Source: Amarobacter sp964507025 (GTDB lineage: Bacteria; Chloroflexota; Dehalococcoidia; Tepidiformales; Tepidiformaceae). Taken from it: a DNA stretch of 64,000 bases. This document shows, piece after piece, positions 1 through 7,881 of this stretch. Positions within the stretch are counted from its first letter, which is position 1. The number at the start of each line of letters is the position of its first letter. The translations under genes were made by a program, and so were the position numbers. The notes beneath the pieces were generated by a model. The model was not told the origin of the DNA. It saw only the letters and a list, made by a program, of their open reading frames with translations, and made no database searches. Location: positions 248,001 to 312,000 of the forward strand of contig CAZDOK010000003.1 of assembly GCA_964507025.1 (NCBI GenBank), in the 5' to 3' direction.

Positions 1-1
1 G

Positions 2-358
2 CGGGAAGAAGTCGTCGATAGCTGGGAACAGGTGTGGCAGGGGACGGGCGAAGCGGCCGCGGAAATCGTGGCCGGCCGGCTCGAGTCCGAGGGCATCCGG
101 TCCACCGTGCGAGGGCACTCGTTCCAGGAACGGACGATGCCGTTCGCCTTCAAAGGCGCGTGGGCGGTGTACGTGCCCGCATCGGGGGCGAACCTTGCCC
201 GGGACTACCTCCGTGCCAGCGGCGAGGCAGCGAACGTGATCGACGCCGAACCGGCAACCGGTCTCACGCCGGGCCAGGTCTCGACGATCCGGTTCGTGAT
301 CATCGGTGTCCTGCTGATCGCCATTGCCGGAGTGCTGCTGGCCGTCCGCGGCAGCTGA
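2..358 (+). CDS. DUF2007-like small membrane protein, 5' end cut by window
   Basis: The frame is open from the first bases, so the true start is probably outside the window; a GTG at 32 is the first in-window start but lacks a ribosome site. The visible part has an N-terminal ferredoxin-like stretch (AAAEIVAGRLESEGI) typical of the DUF2007 'putative signal transducing protein' fold, which follows the pattern 'accumulate over elements, shorter ones hidden in a longer peptide'. A single transmembrane helix follows near the C-terminus (FVIIGVLLIAIAGVLLAV) with a short tail. Function is unknown. It ends 4 bases before the convergent carbonic anhydrase gene. Family call is from the N-terminal pattern only and is moderate. 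Confidence 0.55.
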   Translation, partial: REEVVDSWEQVWQGTGEAAAEIVAGRLESEGIRSTVRGHSFQERTMPFAFKGAWAVYVPASGANLARDYLRASGEAANVIDAEPATGLTPGQVSTIRFVIIGVLLIAIAGVLLAVRGS

Positions 359-362
359 GCCG

Positions 363-911
363 TCACGGCGAATCGACATCCGCGCGGTCGAGCTGGCGGA
401 TGCTTTCGCGGTGGAGCGCCGCGAGCGCCGCGTACCGTCCGGGGTTCCCCGTCACCCACTCCTCCGAGGCACTGCCAGCGATGGGCCGCTTGACGGCTGC
501 CGGAGTGCCAGCCGCCAGGACGCCAGGCGGGATTTCCGTGTCGGGCAGCACGACCGACCCTGCCGCGATGAGCGACCCGGCGCCTACCTTCGCACCATCG
601 AGCACCAGCGCCCCGTTGCCAATGAGCGCCCGCGAACCGATGACCGCGCCGTGCACCACGCAGTTGTGGGCGACCGACGCTTCCTCTTCGACGATGGCCG
701 GCAGCCCGGCCCGCCCATGGACCACCGCCCCGTCCTGCACGTTCGCGCCCCGCTGGATCACCGCGTACGACGTATCGCCGCGCACCACGGCGCCGTACCA
801 GACCGAGGCGCCCTCGTGGATGGTGACGTCGCCCACAATGCTTGCGGTGGGCGCGATGAACGCGCTCGGGTGAATCCGGGGGACCTTGTCCCCAACGGCG
901 AAGATCGGCAT
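363..911 (-). CDS. Gamma-class carbonic anhydrase-like hexapeptide-repeat protein
   Basis: 182 residues, the normal size for the YrdA/CaiE gamma-carbonic anhydrase family. The protein is built of left-handed beta-helix hexapeptide repeats (IVGDVTIHEGASVWYGAVVRGD, seen here in pieces: SIVGDVTI, GANVQDGAVVHG, GSLIAAGSVV). Putative metal-binding histidines lie in SVAHNCVVHG. Members bind Zn or Fe in a trimer and hydrate CO2 or act as acyl-carnitine/CoA-related proteins, so substrate is not certain. The start MPIFAVGDK was chosen because it begins the conserved fold and has AGGA seven bases upstream; longer upstream frame is low-complexity Arg-rich. A minus-strand TACGAT at about 967 could be its promoter, shared divergently with the SDR gene. 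Confidence 0.85.
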   Translation of the reverse strand: MPIFAVGDKVPRIHPSAFIAPTASIVGDVTIHEGASVWYGAVVRGDTSYAVIQRGANVQDGAVVHGRAGLPAIVEEEASVAHNCVVHGAVIGSRALIGNGALVLDGAKVGAGSLIAAGSVVLPDTEIPPGVLAAGTPAAVKRPIAGSASEEWVTGNPGRYAALAALHRESIRQLDRADVDSP

Positions 912-1015
912 GGCGGCATCCTGTGAGGTCGTGCCCGGGCTGGCTTCCGCGGGCCTCTGGTATCGTAGGCGCGGCCGCGCTTCCCGTAACGGCGCGGCCA
1001 ACACCGGGAGGCGAG

Positions 1016-1771
1016 ATGGAAATCGCAGGGAAGTCCGCGGTCGTGAGCGGAGGCGGGTCCGGCATCGGCCGGGCAACCGTGCTCGAACTCGTGCGGCGCG
1101 GTGCGCGCGTCATCGTCGCCGACATCGATGAAACGGGCGGCCGCGAAACGGTGGACCTGGCGGGCGCCGCCGGGGGCATCGCCCTGTACCGCAAGTGCGA
1201 TGTCACGCGCACGGAAGACCTCGCGGGCGCGTTTGCCACCGCAGTCGACCATTTCGGCACCTTCGACATCGCCTGCAACAACGCCGGGATTGCGGGAGAG
1301 GACCTCTTCAACGACGAGATCGGAGACTGGACCCGGGTAGTGGATATCAACCTCGTCGCCGTCATCGATGCCACGCGCATCGCGGTCCGCGAGCTGCGAC
1401 GCGCGGGACGCGGCGGGGTCGTCGTCAACACGGCCTCAATGGGGGGCCTGCTGCCCATGCCGAACGCGCCGGTCTACGCAGCGACCAAGGCGGGGGTCGT
1501 CAACTTCACACGCTCACTTGCGCACCTTGCCGAGGAAGACGGGATCCGGGTGAACGCGATCTGTCCAACCTTCACCGATACGCCCCTCGTGCGGCGCGAA
1601 GGCGACGAGCGCGTCGAGGAAGTGGCGCGCATGGTCGGCGGCATCCTCCAGCCCGAGGAAGTCGCCGCGGGTGTCATCGAGCTCATCGAGGACGACTCTC
1701 GAGCGGGCGCCATCATGCGCGTGACGGTGCGCGGCGGTCGCGACTTTGCGCGCGACGTGCGGCCGTTCTGA
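1016..1771 (+). CDS. Short-chain dehydrogenase/reductase (SDR)
   Basis: 251 residues, classical SDR length. NAD(P)-binding motif SGGGSGIG near residue 10 (Ser replaces the usual first Thr), acidic ADID after beta-2 suggesting NAD preference, NNAGIAG, catalytic Ser in NTASMGG and YAATK catalytic Tyr/Lys. It should oxidise or reduce a hydroxyl/carbonyl substrate that cannot be named. The ATG has GGGAGG six bases before it. The enoyl-CoA hydratase gene follows after 17 bases, suggesting a two-gene unit in acyl or terpenoid breakdown. C-terminus lacks the usual 'YxDGG' ending and instead ends RGGRDFARDV, so it is a divergent subgroup. Confidence 0.9.
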   Translation: MEIAGKSAVVSGGGSGIGRATVLELVRRGARVIVADIDETGGRETVDLAGAAGGIALYRKCDVTRTEDLAGAFATAVDHFGTFDIACNNAGIAGEDLFNDEIGDWTRVVDINLVAVIDATRIAVRELRRAGRGGVVVNTASMGGLLPMPNAPVYAATKAGVVNFTRSLAHLAEEDGIRVNAICPTFTDTPLVRREGDERVEEVARMVGGILQPEEVAAGVIELIEDDSRAGAIMRVTVRGGRDFARDVRPF

Positions 1772-1788
1772 CCTGCCAGGAGGTCATT

Positions 1789-2571
1789 GTGGAAACCATT
1801 ACCGTCGAACGCGATAGCGAGCTCCCGGGCCTGGTGACCATCACCCTCAACCGCCCCGAGAAGCTGAACGCCATCAACTTCCGCATGCACGCGGAACTCC
1901 AGCAGGTCTGCCGGGAACTCGCTGATGACGCCGAAGCGCGCATCGTTATCCTCACCGGCGCCGGCCGGGCGTTCTCTGCCGGCGCGGACCTTGGCGGCAG
2001 CGCGTCCGACCCCAACCGCTCGCCCCTTTCGGCCGCTCCCGCCGAGCGCACGCCCCTGCGCGAGCGCATCCGCTCGAGCGCAGGGAACCGCACGTGCGCC
2101 GCGCTCGAGGGGCTCGACCAGGTCACCATCGGGGCGGTGAACGGCCTTGCGATCGGTGGCGCGGTGGTGTTCCTGGCCTGCGTCGATATCCGCCTCGGGG
2201 CCGACTCGAGCTGGTTCTCCATTCCCGAGGTCGACCTGGAGATCCCGCTGACGTGGAATGCGCTCCCCCGGCTGATGCGCGAGCTCGGCCCTGCCCGGAC
2301 GAAGGAGCTGGTGATGACGTGCGACCGGTTCTCGAGCGAGGACGCGCTGCGCTGGGGCTTTCTCAACCATCGCGTACCGGATGCGGAGCTCTTACCTCGC
2401 GCCCGGGACTTGGCCCGCAAGTTGCTCGAAAAGGATCCCATGTCGCTCGCGCTCACCAAGTCGACCTGCAACTCGCTCGCGGAGTCGATGGTCCCGGCTC
2501 ACGTCACGCACAGCGACCGCGACTACCTGGTGCTGTCGCGGCTCCTGGGCGAGGAGCGCAAGCGCACCTAG
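1789..2571 (+). CDS. Enoyl-CoA hydratase/isomerase family protein
   Basis: 260 residues. Crotonase fold: N-terminal beta strand with NRPEKLNAINF, the oxyanion-hole segment AFSAGADL, the second hole loop GLAIGGAVVF and an acidic position in IPEVDLEIP. Expected to hydrate or isomerise an acyl-CoA in beta-oxidation or a related catabolic path. The GTG start at 1789 is fixed by AGGAGG five bases upstream; the open frame extends far upstream over the SDR gene but is a shadow there. An insert rich in Ser/Pro after the first hole (residues about 65-90) is unusual and may alter substrate specificity. Likely co-transcribed with the preceding SDR. Confidence 0.88.
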   Translation: METITVERDSELPGLVTITLNRPEKLNAINFRMHAELQQVCRELADDAEARIVILTGAGRAFSAGADLGGSASDPNRSPLSAAPAERTPLRERIRSSAGNRTCAALEGLDQVTIGAVNGLAIGGAVVFLACVDIRLGADSSWFSIPEVDLEIPLTWNALPRLMRELGPARTKELVMTCDRFSSEDALRWGFLNHRVPDAELLPRARDLARKLLEKDPMSLALTKSTCNSLAESMVPAHVTHSDRDYLVLSRLLGEERKRT

Positions 2572-2642
2572 CTCGCTCCCACGCAGCCGGGAAAGACGAA
2601 GTACACCAGCACCAGCGCCAGGCCAAACACCAGGTGCTTCAT
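2568..2642 (-). CDS. Possible 24-residue membrane peptide
   Basis: On the minus strand an ATG at 2642 opens a 24-codon frame whose product is almost entirely hydrophobic (LVFGLALVLVYFVF) and ends PGCVGAS. It overlaps the stop of the convergent enoyl-CoA hydratase gene by 4 bases. There is only a weak GAAG upstream. It occupies most of an otherwise empty gap, and the segment is long enough for one transmembrane helix. It may be chance; I list it because hydrophobic micro-ORFs are commonly missed. Confidence 0.22.
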   Translation of the reverse strand: MKHLVFGLALVLVYFVFPGCVGAS

Positions 2643-2753
2643 GTCTTCAGCTTCGGCAGGCGGCGGGCATCGCAACAATGCGCCAGGACACACTCGTCAG
2701 CGGCCGTGCCCGGCCGGATCGACAATCAGCGATCGGCAATCGACAATCGCACC

Positions 2754-3518
2754 GTGCCGGACCCCTACGCCGTCGATGCGGACTTCTACGACGCCATCCA
2801 CTCGTCCTTCGCCGATGACATCGGACTCTGGCTTTCGTTCGCGGGGCGGACGGACCGGCCGGTGCTCGAGATTGGCTGCGGGACGGGCCGGATTGCGCTC
2901 GAGCTCGCCCTCAATGGACATACGGTCACCGGCATCGATCCATCGCCGGCCATGCTCCAGCTCGCCAGTGCCCGCGCCGAGGAGGAGGCGATCGACGTCA
3001 CCCTCATCGAAGGCGAATTCGCCGGTCTGGCCATCGAACGGGACCACTACGGTTTCGTCCTGCTCCCGCTTGATGTCTTTCTCTACTGCGCGGATGGCGA
3101 GGCCCAGCTGGCGATGCTCCGCAAGATCGCCGGGGTGTTGACCTTCAACGGACTGCTCGCAATCGATGTGCCCGGCCCCGCGCTGTGGCTCGATCCTTCC
3201 TCCAACGGCCAGCCGATGCTGACCTTCACGGGCGAAACGGCTTCGGGTGTGCGCTTCGATAGCTGGCACATGCACGAGGACGACCTCGGCGCGCAGACGC
3301 GGGACCTGCGCGTAACCTACGAAACGCTGGGCGAGGACGGCTCCGTGCGCCGTCAGGTGAGCCAGCACCGCCTGCGCTACGTCTACCGTTTCGAGCTCGA
3401 ATACCTGCTGGAGTTGAGCGGGCTGGCGCTCGTCGACATGTACGGGGACTATGACCTCGGCCCGCTGACGAACGACAGCGAGCGGATGATCGCCATCGCG
3501 CGGAGGAAGAACGGATGA
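2754..3518 (+). CDS. Class I SAM-dependent methyltransferase
   Basis: 254 residues. The SAM-binding motif VLEIGCGTGRIALELA lies near residue 40, with acidic TGID after beta-2 and PLDVFLY around motif IV, so this is a Rossmann-fold methyltransferase of the class that includes glycine/sarcosine-type and tRNA enzymes; substrate unknown. Start is GTG 2754, with no Shine-Dalgarno; a GACAAT hexamer six bases upstream resembles the leaderless pattern seen at other genes here. The frame upstream is non-coding repeat-like DNA. Its TGA overlaps the plsX ATG by 4 bases, so the two are translationally coupled. Confidence 0.85.
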   Translation: MPDPYAVDADFYDAIHSSFADDIGLWLSFAGRTDRPVLEIGCGTGRIALELALNGHTVTGIDPSPAMLQLASARAEEEAIDVTLIEGEFAGLAIERDHYGFVLLPLDVFLYCADGEAQLAMLRKIAGVLTFNGLLAIDVPGPALWLDPSSNGQPMLTFTGETASGVRFDSWHMHEDDLGAQTRDLRVTYETLGEDGSVRRQVSQHRLRYVYRFELEYLLELSGLALVDMYGDYDLGPLTNDSERMIAIARRKNG

Positions 3519-4561
3519 CAGCTCGGATCGTGGTCGACGCGATGGGGGGCGATAACGCCCCCGGCGAAATCGTGGCTGGCGCGCTCATGGCAGTCGGCGG
3601 GCTTGGCGTCGAACTGACCCTGGTTGGCCGGACCGAGGCCATTCGCCATGAGATGCAGGGCACCGCCGAGGTGAAGGGCCTGCGCATCGTCGAGGCCCCG
3701 GACGTCATCGAGATGGACGAGCACCCGACTGATGCCGTCAAGGCTAAACCGAACAGCTCCATCAATGTTGGCCTGCGGATGGTGAAGGAGGGAAAGGCCG
3801 AAGCCTTCGTCACCGCCGGCAACACCGGCGCGTCCATGGCTGGAGCCCTGCTCACGCTCGGCCGGATCAAGGGAATCGGCCGGCCGGCGCTCGCGACCAT
3901 CTTCCCCACGGGCGAGGGACGTCTGACCATGCTTCTCGATGTCGGCGCCAACGCCGACTGCCGGCCGATCCACCTGGTCCAGTTCGCCTACATGGGTGCG
4001 GCCTACATGGAGCGCATGTTCGGGGTTGCCAGCCCGAAGGTGGGGTTGCTCTCGATCGGCGAGGAGGACAGCAAGGGCAATCAGCTGACGATCGAGGTGA
4101 ACCAGGCACTTCGGGCCAGCCGGCTCAACTTCATCGGCAATATCGAAGGTAAAGACCTGACCCGTGGCGTATCTGATGTCGCGGTCATGGACGGCTTCAC
4201 TGGAAACGTCGTCCTCAAGACCGCCGAGGGCATCGCCGAGATGCTGTTCACCGAGATTCGCAAGGCGGTTGAATTGACCCCCTGGAACAAGGCGGCGGGG
4301 CTCGTCCTCATGTCCGAGCTCCGCAAGGTCAAGCGCCGCCTTGATTACGCGGAATACGGCGGAGCCCAGCTCGTCGGCGTCGACGGCATCGTGGTCATCG
4401 GCCATGGGCGCTCGAACGCGCGAGCCGTCTTCAGCGCGATCCGCGCCGCCCGCGACGCCGTGAACAACAAAGTGCTCGACACCCTCCGCGAGGTCGCGAA
4501 AGAGATCCCGGCGAAAAAGGCCCAGCTCGGCCTCGCGGGCGACGAAGCTGGTGACGACTAG
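3515..4561 (+). CDS. plsX: Phosphate acyltransferase PlsX
   Basis: 348 residues, standard for PlsX, which makes acyl-phosphate from acyl-ACP to start phospholipid synthesis with PlsY. Diagnostic features are the N-terminus VDAMGGDNAP, KPNSSINVGL, the TAGNTGASMAGA segment and EEDSKGN, GFTGNVVLKTAEG. The ATG overlaps the stop of the methyltransferase gene (ATGA). PlsX is often next to fabD/fabH/acpP; those are not seen here. The C-terminal Lys-rich tail is unremarkable. A PlsC-like acyltransferase gene is 9 kb downstream. Confidence 0.97.
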   Translation: MTARIVVDAMGGDNAPGEIVAGALMAVGGLGVELTLVGRTEAIRHEMQGTAEVKGLRIVEAPDVIEMDEHPTDAVKAKPNSSINVGLRMVKEGKAEAFVTAGNTGASMAGALLTLGRIKGIGRPALATIFPTGEGRLTMLLDVGANADCRPIHLVQFAYMGAAYMERMFGVASPKVGLLSIGEEDSKGNQLTIEVNQALRASRLNFIGNIEGKDLTRGVSDVAVMDGFTGNVVLKTAEGIAEMLFTEIRKAVELTPWNKAAGLVLMSELRKVKRRLDYAEYGGAQLVGVDGIVVIGHGRSNARAVFSAIRAARDAVNNKVLDTLREVAKEIPAKKAQLGLAGDEAGDD

Positions 4562-4570
4562 CCGGTTCTG

Positions 4571-4777
4571 CTACAGCTTGAGGCCCAGGAGTTCCCGGGT
4601 CACAACGCCGTCCTTCACGGTCACGTTCACCCAGGTGATGCGCAGCTTCACCCGTTTGCCGTTCGCCTCGATCCACACCTCATCGCCCTTCTCCCAGCGG
4701 TAGTCCGAGTCGATGGTGCAGTAGTGTTCGCCCTTGCTCCCGGTGAAGGCGTCGGCTTCGTAGAACGATGTCTTCAT
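4571..4777 (-). CDS. Small conserved hypothetical protein
   Basis: 68 residues, acidic and Trp-rich, all-beta looking (DEVWIEANGKRVKLRITWVN). No family recognised. It follows the lysophospholipase-like gene after 7 bases on the same strand and is convergent with plsX (9-base gap). I start it at MKTSFYE because an upstream ATG at 4798 lies inside the preceding gene. The fold may be a small SH3-like or OB-like barrel, which is only a guess from alternating hydrophobic residues. Confidence 0.6.
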   Translation of the reverse strand: MKTSFYEADAFTGSKGEHYCTIDSDYRWEKGDEVWIEANGKRVKLRITWVNVTVKDGVVTRELLGLKL

Positions 4778-4784
4778 TGGCTCT

Positions 4785-5591
4785 TCAGCTCCGTGCATCC
4801 AGCCATTCGAGGATGTCGGCGACCACCTGGTCGCGCTCCGGCTCGTTTAGCACCTCGTGATACAGCCCTTCGTACAGCCTGAGGGTCTTGTCCGTCGAGC
4901 AGGCCGTCTCGTGGAGTTGCACGCTGCCCCGGTAGGGGACGAGCTTGTCATCGGTGCCGTGCAGGATGAGCAACGGATAGGCGATGCCGGCCATGCCGTC
5001 CTGCACGCGCTGGTAGGCGGCCGCCCAGGCTGCCCCGGTCCGAGCCGGCGGCGCACCGCGATACACCAGGGGGTCATGTTCGTAGGCGGCCACGACCGCC
5101 GGGTCCCGTGAGATGGTGTCCGCGGGGAGCGGGCCTGTCCGGGCCGGCGGAGGAGTTGTGCCGGGGGGCGGATCCTCTCGCCGCGCAAGCATCGCCGCGC
5201 CGCTCAGGATCACCCCATCGAGCGCGGGACTGCGGTCGATCACGTACGACGTCACTACGCCCCCACCCATGCTGTGCCCCAGCAGGAACAGCTTCCTGGC
5301 CGGATGAACCGTCCGGATTCGTGCCAGGAACGCATCGACGTCGTCGAGATACTCGTCATAACTGGCAATACATACGCGCTCCCCCGACGAGCGGCCGTGC
5401 CCCCGGAGGTCCACGGCTTCAACAGCGTAGCCCCGGGCGACCAGGTCCGCTGCGGTGTGCGCATAGCGGCCGCTGTGTTCGGCGTAGCCGTGGACGATGG
5501 CCACGACGGCCCGTGGTTCTCCATCGGGCAGCCACCATTGCGCGAACAGCTGCGCACCGTTCGATGCGAGGGTCGTGTTCCCGGTCCTCAT
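4785..5591 (-). CDS. Alpha/beta hydrolase, monoacylglycerol lipase/lysophospholipase-like
   Basis: 268 residues. Serine hydrolase with nucleophile elbow GHSMGG (about residue 108), oxyanion HGYAEHSGRY near residue 34, catalytic Asp in HGTDDKLVP and His in YHEVLNEPERD. The motif set HGYAEHSGRY plus VDLRGHGRSSG is characteristic of monoacylglycerol lipases. A Pro-rich insert (PPPGTTPPPARTGP) sits in the cap region. ATG at 5591 has GGGAGG nine bases upstream. No signal peptide, so cytoplasmic. Divergent from the VOC gene. Confidence 0.88.
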   Translation of the reverse strand: MRTGNTTLASNGAQLFAQWWLPDGEPRAVVAIVHGYAEHSGRYAHTAADLVARGYAVEAVDLRGHGRSSGERVCIASYDEYLDDVDAFLARIRTVHPARKLFLLGHSMGGGVVTSYVIDRSPALDGVILSGAAMLARREDPPPGTTPPPARTGPLPADTISRDPAVVAAYEHDPLVYRGAPPARTGAAWAAAYQRVQDGMAGIAYPLLILHGTDDKLVPYRGSVQLHETACSTDKTLRLYEGLYHEVLNEPERDQVVADILEWLDARS

Positions 5592-5659
5592 GCGTTGTTC
5601 CCTCCCTGCGAGCGTGCGGCTGCGAGTCTACGTCAGCCCTCCCGGTCGCGCTCGGGCGG

Positions 5660-5665
5660 TACAAT
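5660..5665 (+). promoter_or_regulatory. -10 element for leaderless start
   Basis: TACAAT lies exactly 6 bases before the ATG at 5672, which lacks a Shine-Dalgarno. Transcription should begin at or next to the start codon. Confidence 0.5.
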
Positions 5666-5671
5666 CCTGCG

Positions 5672-6553
5672 ATGCTCGACCGAATCGACCACCTGGTTGT
5701 CCCCGTCCCCGACCTGGCTGCGGCTGCGCGTGCCTACGAACGCCTGGGCCTCACGCTCACGGCCCGGACCGAGCACGCGGGGATGGGCACGGCGAACCGC
5801 GCGGCCTTCATCGGCTCGAGTGCCGCCAACTACACGTACATCGAGCTCCTGGAAGTCACGGACCGGTCCGCGGTTGCCGCGGGGTCGCGGGCGCACTACC
5901 TGCAGGCGGTCGAAGCAGGTGGGGCCCTATCCTCTGTCGCCTTCGGGTCGAATGACATGGCCGGAGCGGCTCATCGGCTCGCTGCTGCGGGACTGGCGGT
6001 CGACCGCAGTGAGGTGCACGCCGATGATGGCCGCAAGGTGGCGGACACGGCCATCGTGGATGCCGGGGGTGCCCTCCCGTTTGCGCTATTGCTCCTCTCC
6101 TACCCGGAGACCTGGGAGGCGCGCTACGAGCGCTCCCTGGCGGCGGGCCGCTTCGCCCACACGTTCCCCCTGAAGCGGCTGGACCACCTTGCCGCCGTGG
6201 CCGCCGACATCGAGGCGGCCACCGCCTTCTGGCGCGATACGCTCGGCGTTTCAGTGGTCGGAGAAGTCCGGGCGCCCGGGATGATCATCCGCCAGCTCCA
6301 GGTGGGCGACGCCGTCTTCGAACTCCTCGGGCCGGACGGACCCGGCAGCCGCATGGCCGGGCGGCCGAGCGCGCTCGCCTCGATGGCGGCATGGGAGGTC
6401 GAAGGCCCGCTCGACGGGGCAGTGGATGTTGCCCGCGCGCGCGGGTTCACCGTCCCGGACCCCGAACGCGGAGTCATCCCCGGGACGCGGCGGACGAGCA
6501 TCCCCGCAGGCGAGCTTGGCGGGCTTGGCATGCAACTGATCGAGTACGTGTAG
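5672..6553 (+). CDS. VOC-superfamily protein with two glyoxalase-like domains
   Basis: 293 residues holding two vicinal-oxygen-chelate domains: one starting DRIDHLVVPVPDL (residues 2-135) and one starting LKRLDHLAAVAADI (about 168-293). The first has the pfam13468-like pattern (ANYTYIELLEV), the second resembles methylmalonyl-CoA epimerase/dioxygenase modules, with His in DHLAAV and Glu in FELLG as likely metal ligands. Substrate is unknown. ATG chosen by the -10 element 6 bases upstream and by the first conserved strand. Confidence 0.82.
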   Translation: MLDRIDHLVVPVPDLAAAARAYERLGLTLTARTEHAGMGTANRAAFIGSSAANYTYIELLEVTDRSAVAAGSRAHYLQAVEAGGALSSVAFGSNDMAGAAHRLAAAGLAVDRSEVHADDGRKVADTAIVDAGGALPFALLLLSYPETWEARYERSLAAGRFAHTFPLKRLDHLAAVAADIEAATAFWRDTLGVSVVGEVRAPGMIIRQLQVGDAVFELLGPDGPGSRMAGRPSALASMAAWEVEGPLDGAVDVARARGFTVPDPERGVIPGTRRTSIPAGELGGLGMQLIEYV

Positions 6554-6682
6554 CGGCCACCGGGGATCCACCCCCCTGCCACGCAACTGGGGCCGTTCGC
6601 GCCATTCCCTACGTGCGAAACCCTAGGTGAAACCCCGTGCTGCGTCAGGGAGGCTTGCCGCACGGGTTCGGGAGTTCGCGCC

Positions 6683-7006
6683 ATGAGCACCGTCCCCGTC
6701 TCTGGGGCAACAGCGGTCGCCGCATACCTGCCAGTCGCACGGCTCGATGGCGTGGATGCACCCGTGCTGCCGGTCGCCTTGCCGGGTGCGCGCGATTCGG
6801 TGCACATCAGCGAGGAGGCGCGCCGCCTGGCGAAGGAGGCGATGCCGGATATCCGCCTCTTCGGTGAGGTGCGCTACGACCCGCCGCACACCGACGATCC
6901 CGATTTCCCCTGGGAGGTTGCCCACCGCCAGTGGGTCGACCTGATGAAGAAGGTGTTCGGCAACCAGGACGAAGGCGATGCGGCGGAGCAGAGCCGGCAG
7001 CGCTAG
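6683..7006 (+). CDS. Hypothetical protein with HISEEARRLA motif
   Basis: 107 residues. The centre carries RDSVHISEEARRLAKEA, a pattern found in small proteins such as FlgM-like regulators and other unclassified proteins. The C-terminal third is rich in Trp and acidic residues (DPDFPWEVAHRQW). No transmembrane segment. The ATG has GGGAG eight bases upstream. It ends 9 bases from a convergent SDR gene. A link to flagella is not supported by anything nearby. Confidence 0.55.
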   Translation: MSTVPVSGATAVAAYLPVARLDGVDAPVLPVALPGARDSVHISEEARRLAKEAMPDIRLFGEVRYDPPHTDDPDFPWEVAHRQWVDLMKKVFGNQDEGDAAEQSRQR

Positions 7007-7015
7007 TCTCCGGGC

Positions 7016-7801
7016 CTATCCCACGCCGAAGAAGCTGAACAGCTCCGGGTACTTGTTCAGGCTCGCGCCGCCATCGATGTAGAGCGTCTGCCCCGTCATC
7101 AGGCTCGAATCGTCGGATGCAAGGTAAACCGCAAGCTTCGCGACATCCTCAGGTTCGCCCGCCCGGCCGATTGGCGCCTCGTGGATGAAGGCGTCTTCGA
7201 GCCCCGGCAGCGCGGTCATCCCGGCGGTTGCCGGCGTGTGGATGAGCCCGGGGCCGATGGCGTTCACCCGCACCCCGTGCCGGCCGAGTTCGAGCGCGGC
7301 GACCTTCGTGAGCATCGCCACGCCGGCCTTGGCCGAGCAGTAGGCAGCGAACCCCTCGGTAGGCTGGATGGCATTCAGGCTCGCGATGTTGATGATGCTC
7401 CCGCCCTGTCCCTGCTTGATGAGGCGGGACGCCTGGTGCTTGATGCAGAGGAACGTTCCGGTCAGCGAAATGCCGAGTACACGATTCCAATCGTCGAGTG
7501 CATACGACTGGATCGGCGAGAACCCGCCGACGCCGGCGTTGTTGACCGCGATATCCAGCCGGCCGAACCGCCGGAACGCCTGTTCCACCATCCGCTCCAC
7601 CGCGACCTCGTCGCGGACATCCACCAACGCGCCATCGACCTGGTTGTGCCCGAGCTGGCCGATGAGCGCGCCGATGCCACCGTTATCCAGGTCGCCCACG
7701 ATCACGCGCGCGCCCTCGGCCACGAACGCTTCCACGATGGCCTTTCCGATCCCGGATGCCCCGCCCGTCACGATTGCGACTTTGCCATCCAGCCTTCCCA
7801 T
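7016..7801 (-). CDS. Glucose 1-dehydrogenase-like SDR
   Basis: 261 residues, classical SDR. Motifs: VTGGASGIGKA (residues 9-19), GDLD acidic residue pointing to NAD, NNAGVGG, catalytic Ser in NIASLN, YCSAK, and the C-terminal YIDGGAS. The ATG at 7801 has AAGGA six bases upstream, and the upstream open frame over the next gene is a shadow. It lies downstream of the dienelactone hydrolase gene with an 80-base gap that contains a GC-rich hairpin (7842-7866). Substrate not assignable. Confidence 0.9.
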   Translation of the reverse strand: MGRLDGKVAIVTGGASGIGKAIVEAFVAEGARVIVGDLDNGGIGALIGQLGHNQVDGALVDVRDEVAVERMVEQAFRRFGRLDIAVNNAGVGGFSPIQSYALDDWNRVLGISLTGTFLCIKHQASRLIKQGQGGSIINIASLNAIQPTEGFAAYCSAKAGVAMLTKVAALELGRHGVRVNAIGPGLIHTPATAGMTALPGLEDAFIHEAPIGRAGEPEDVAKLAVYLASDDSSLMTGQTLYIDGGASLNKYPELFSFFGVG

Positions 7802-7881
7802 GCCGAGTCCTTTCGCGCGTGGATGCTGACGAGGGAGGCCCGGGCCGGGGTGGAGTGGCCCGGCCCTCGCCTGCTGCTGAC

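Noticed and set aside
205..1458. Long minus-strand open frames over the carbonic anhydrase and SDR genes
   Set aside because: Arg/Pro/Ala-rich shadow translations typical of high G+C DNA; the overlapping frames have recognisable families.
7842..7866. GGGCCGGG/CCCGGCCC hairpin between two minus-strand genes
   Set aside because: Stem is plausible but no T-run; in DNA this GC-rich such stems arise easily, so I do not call a terminator.
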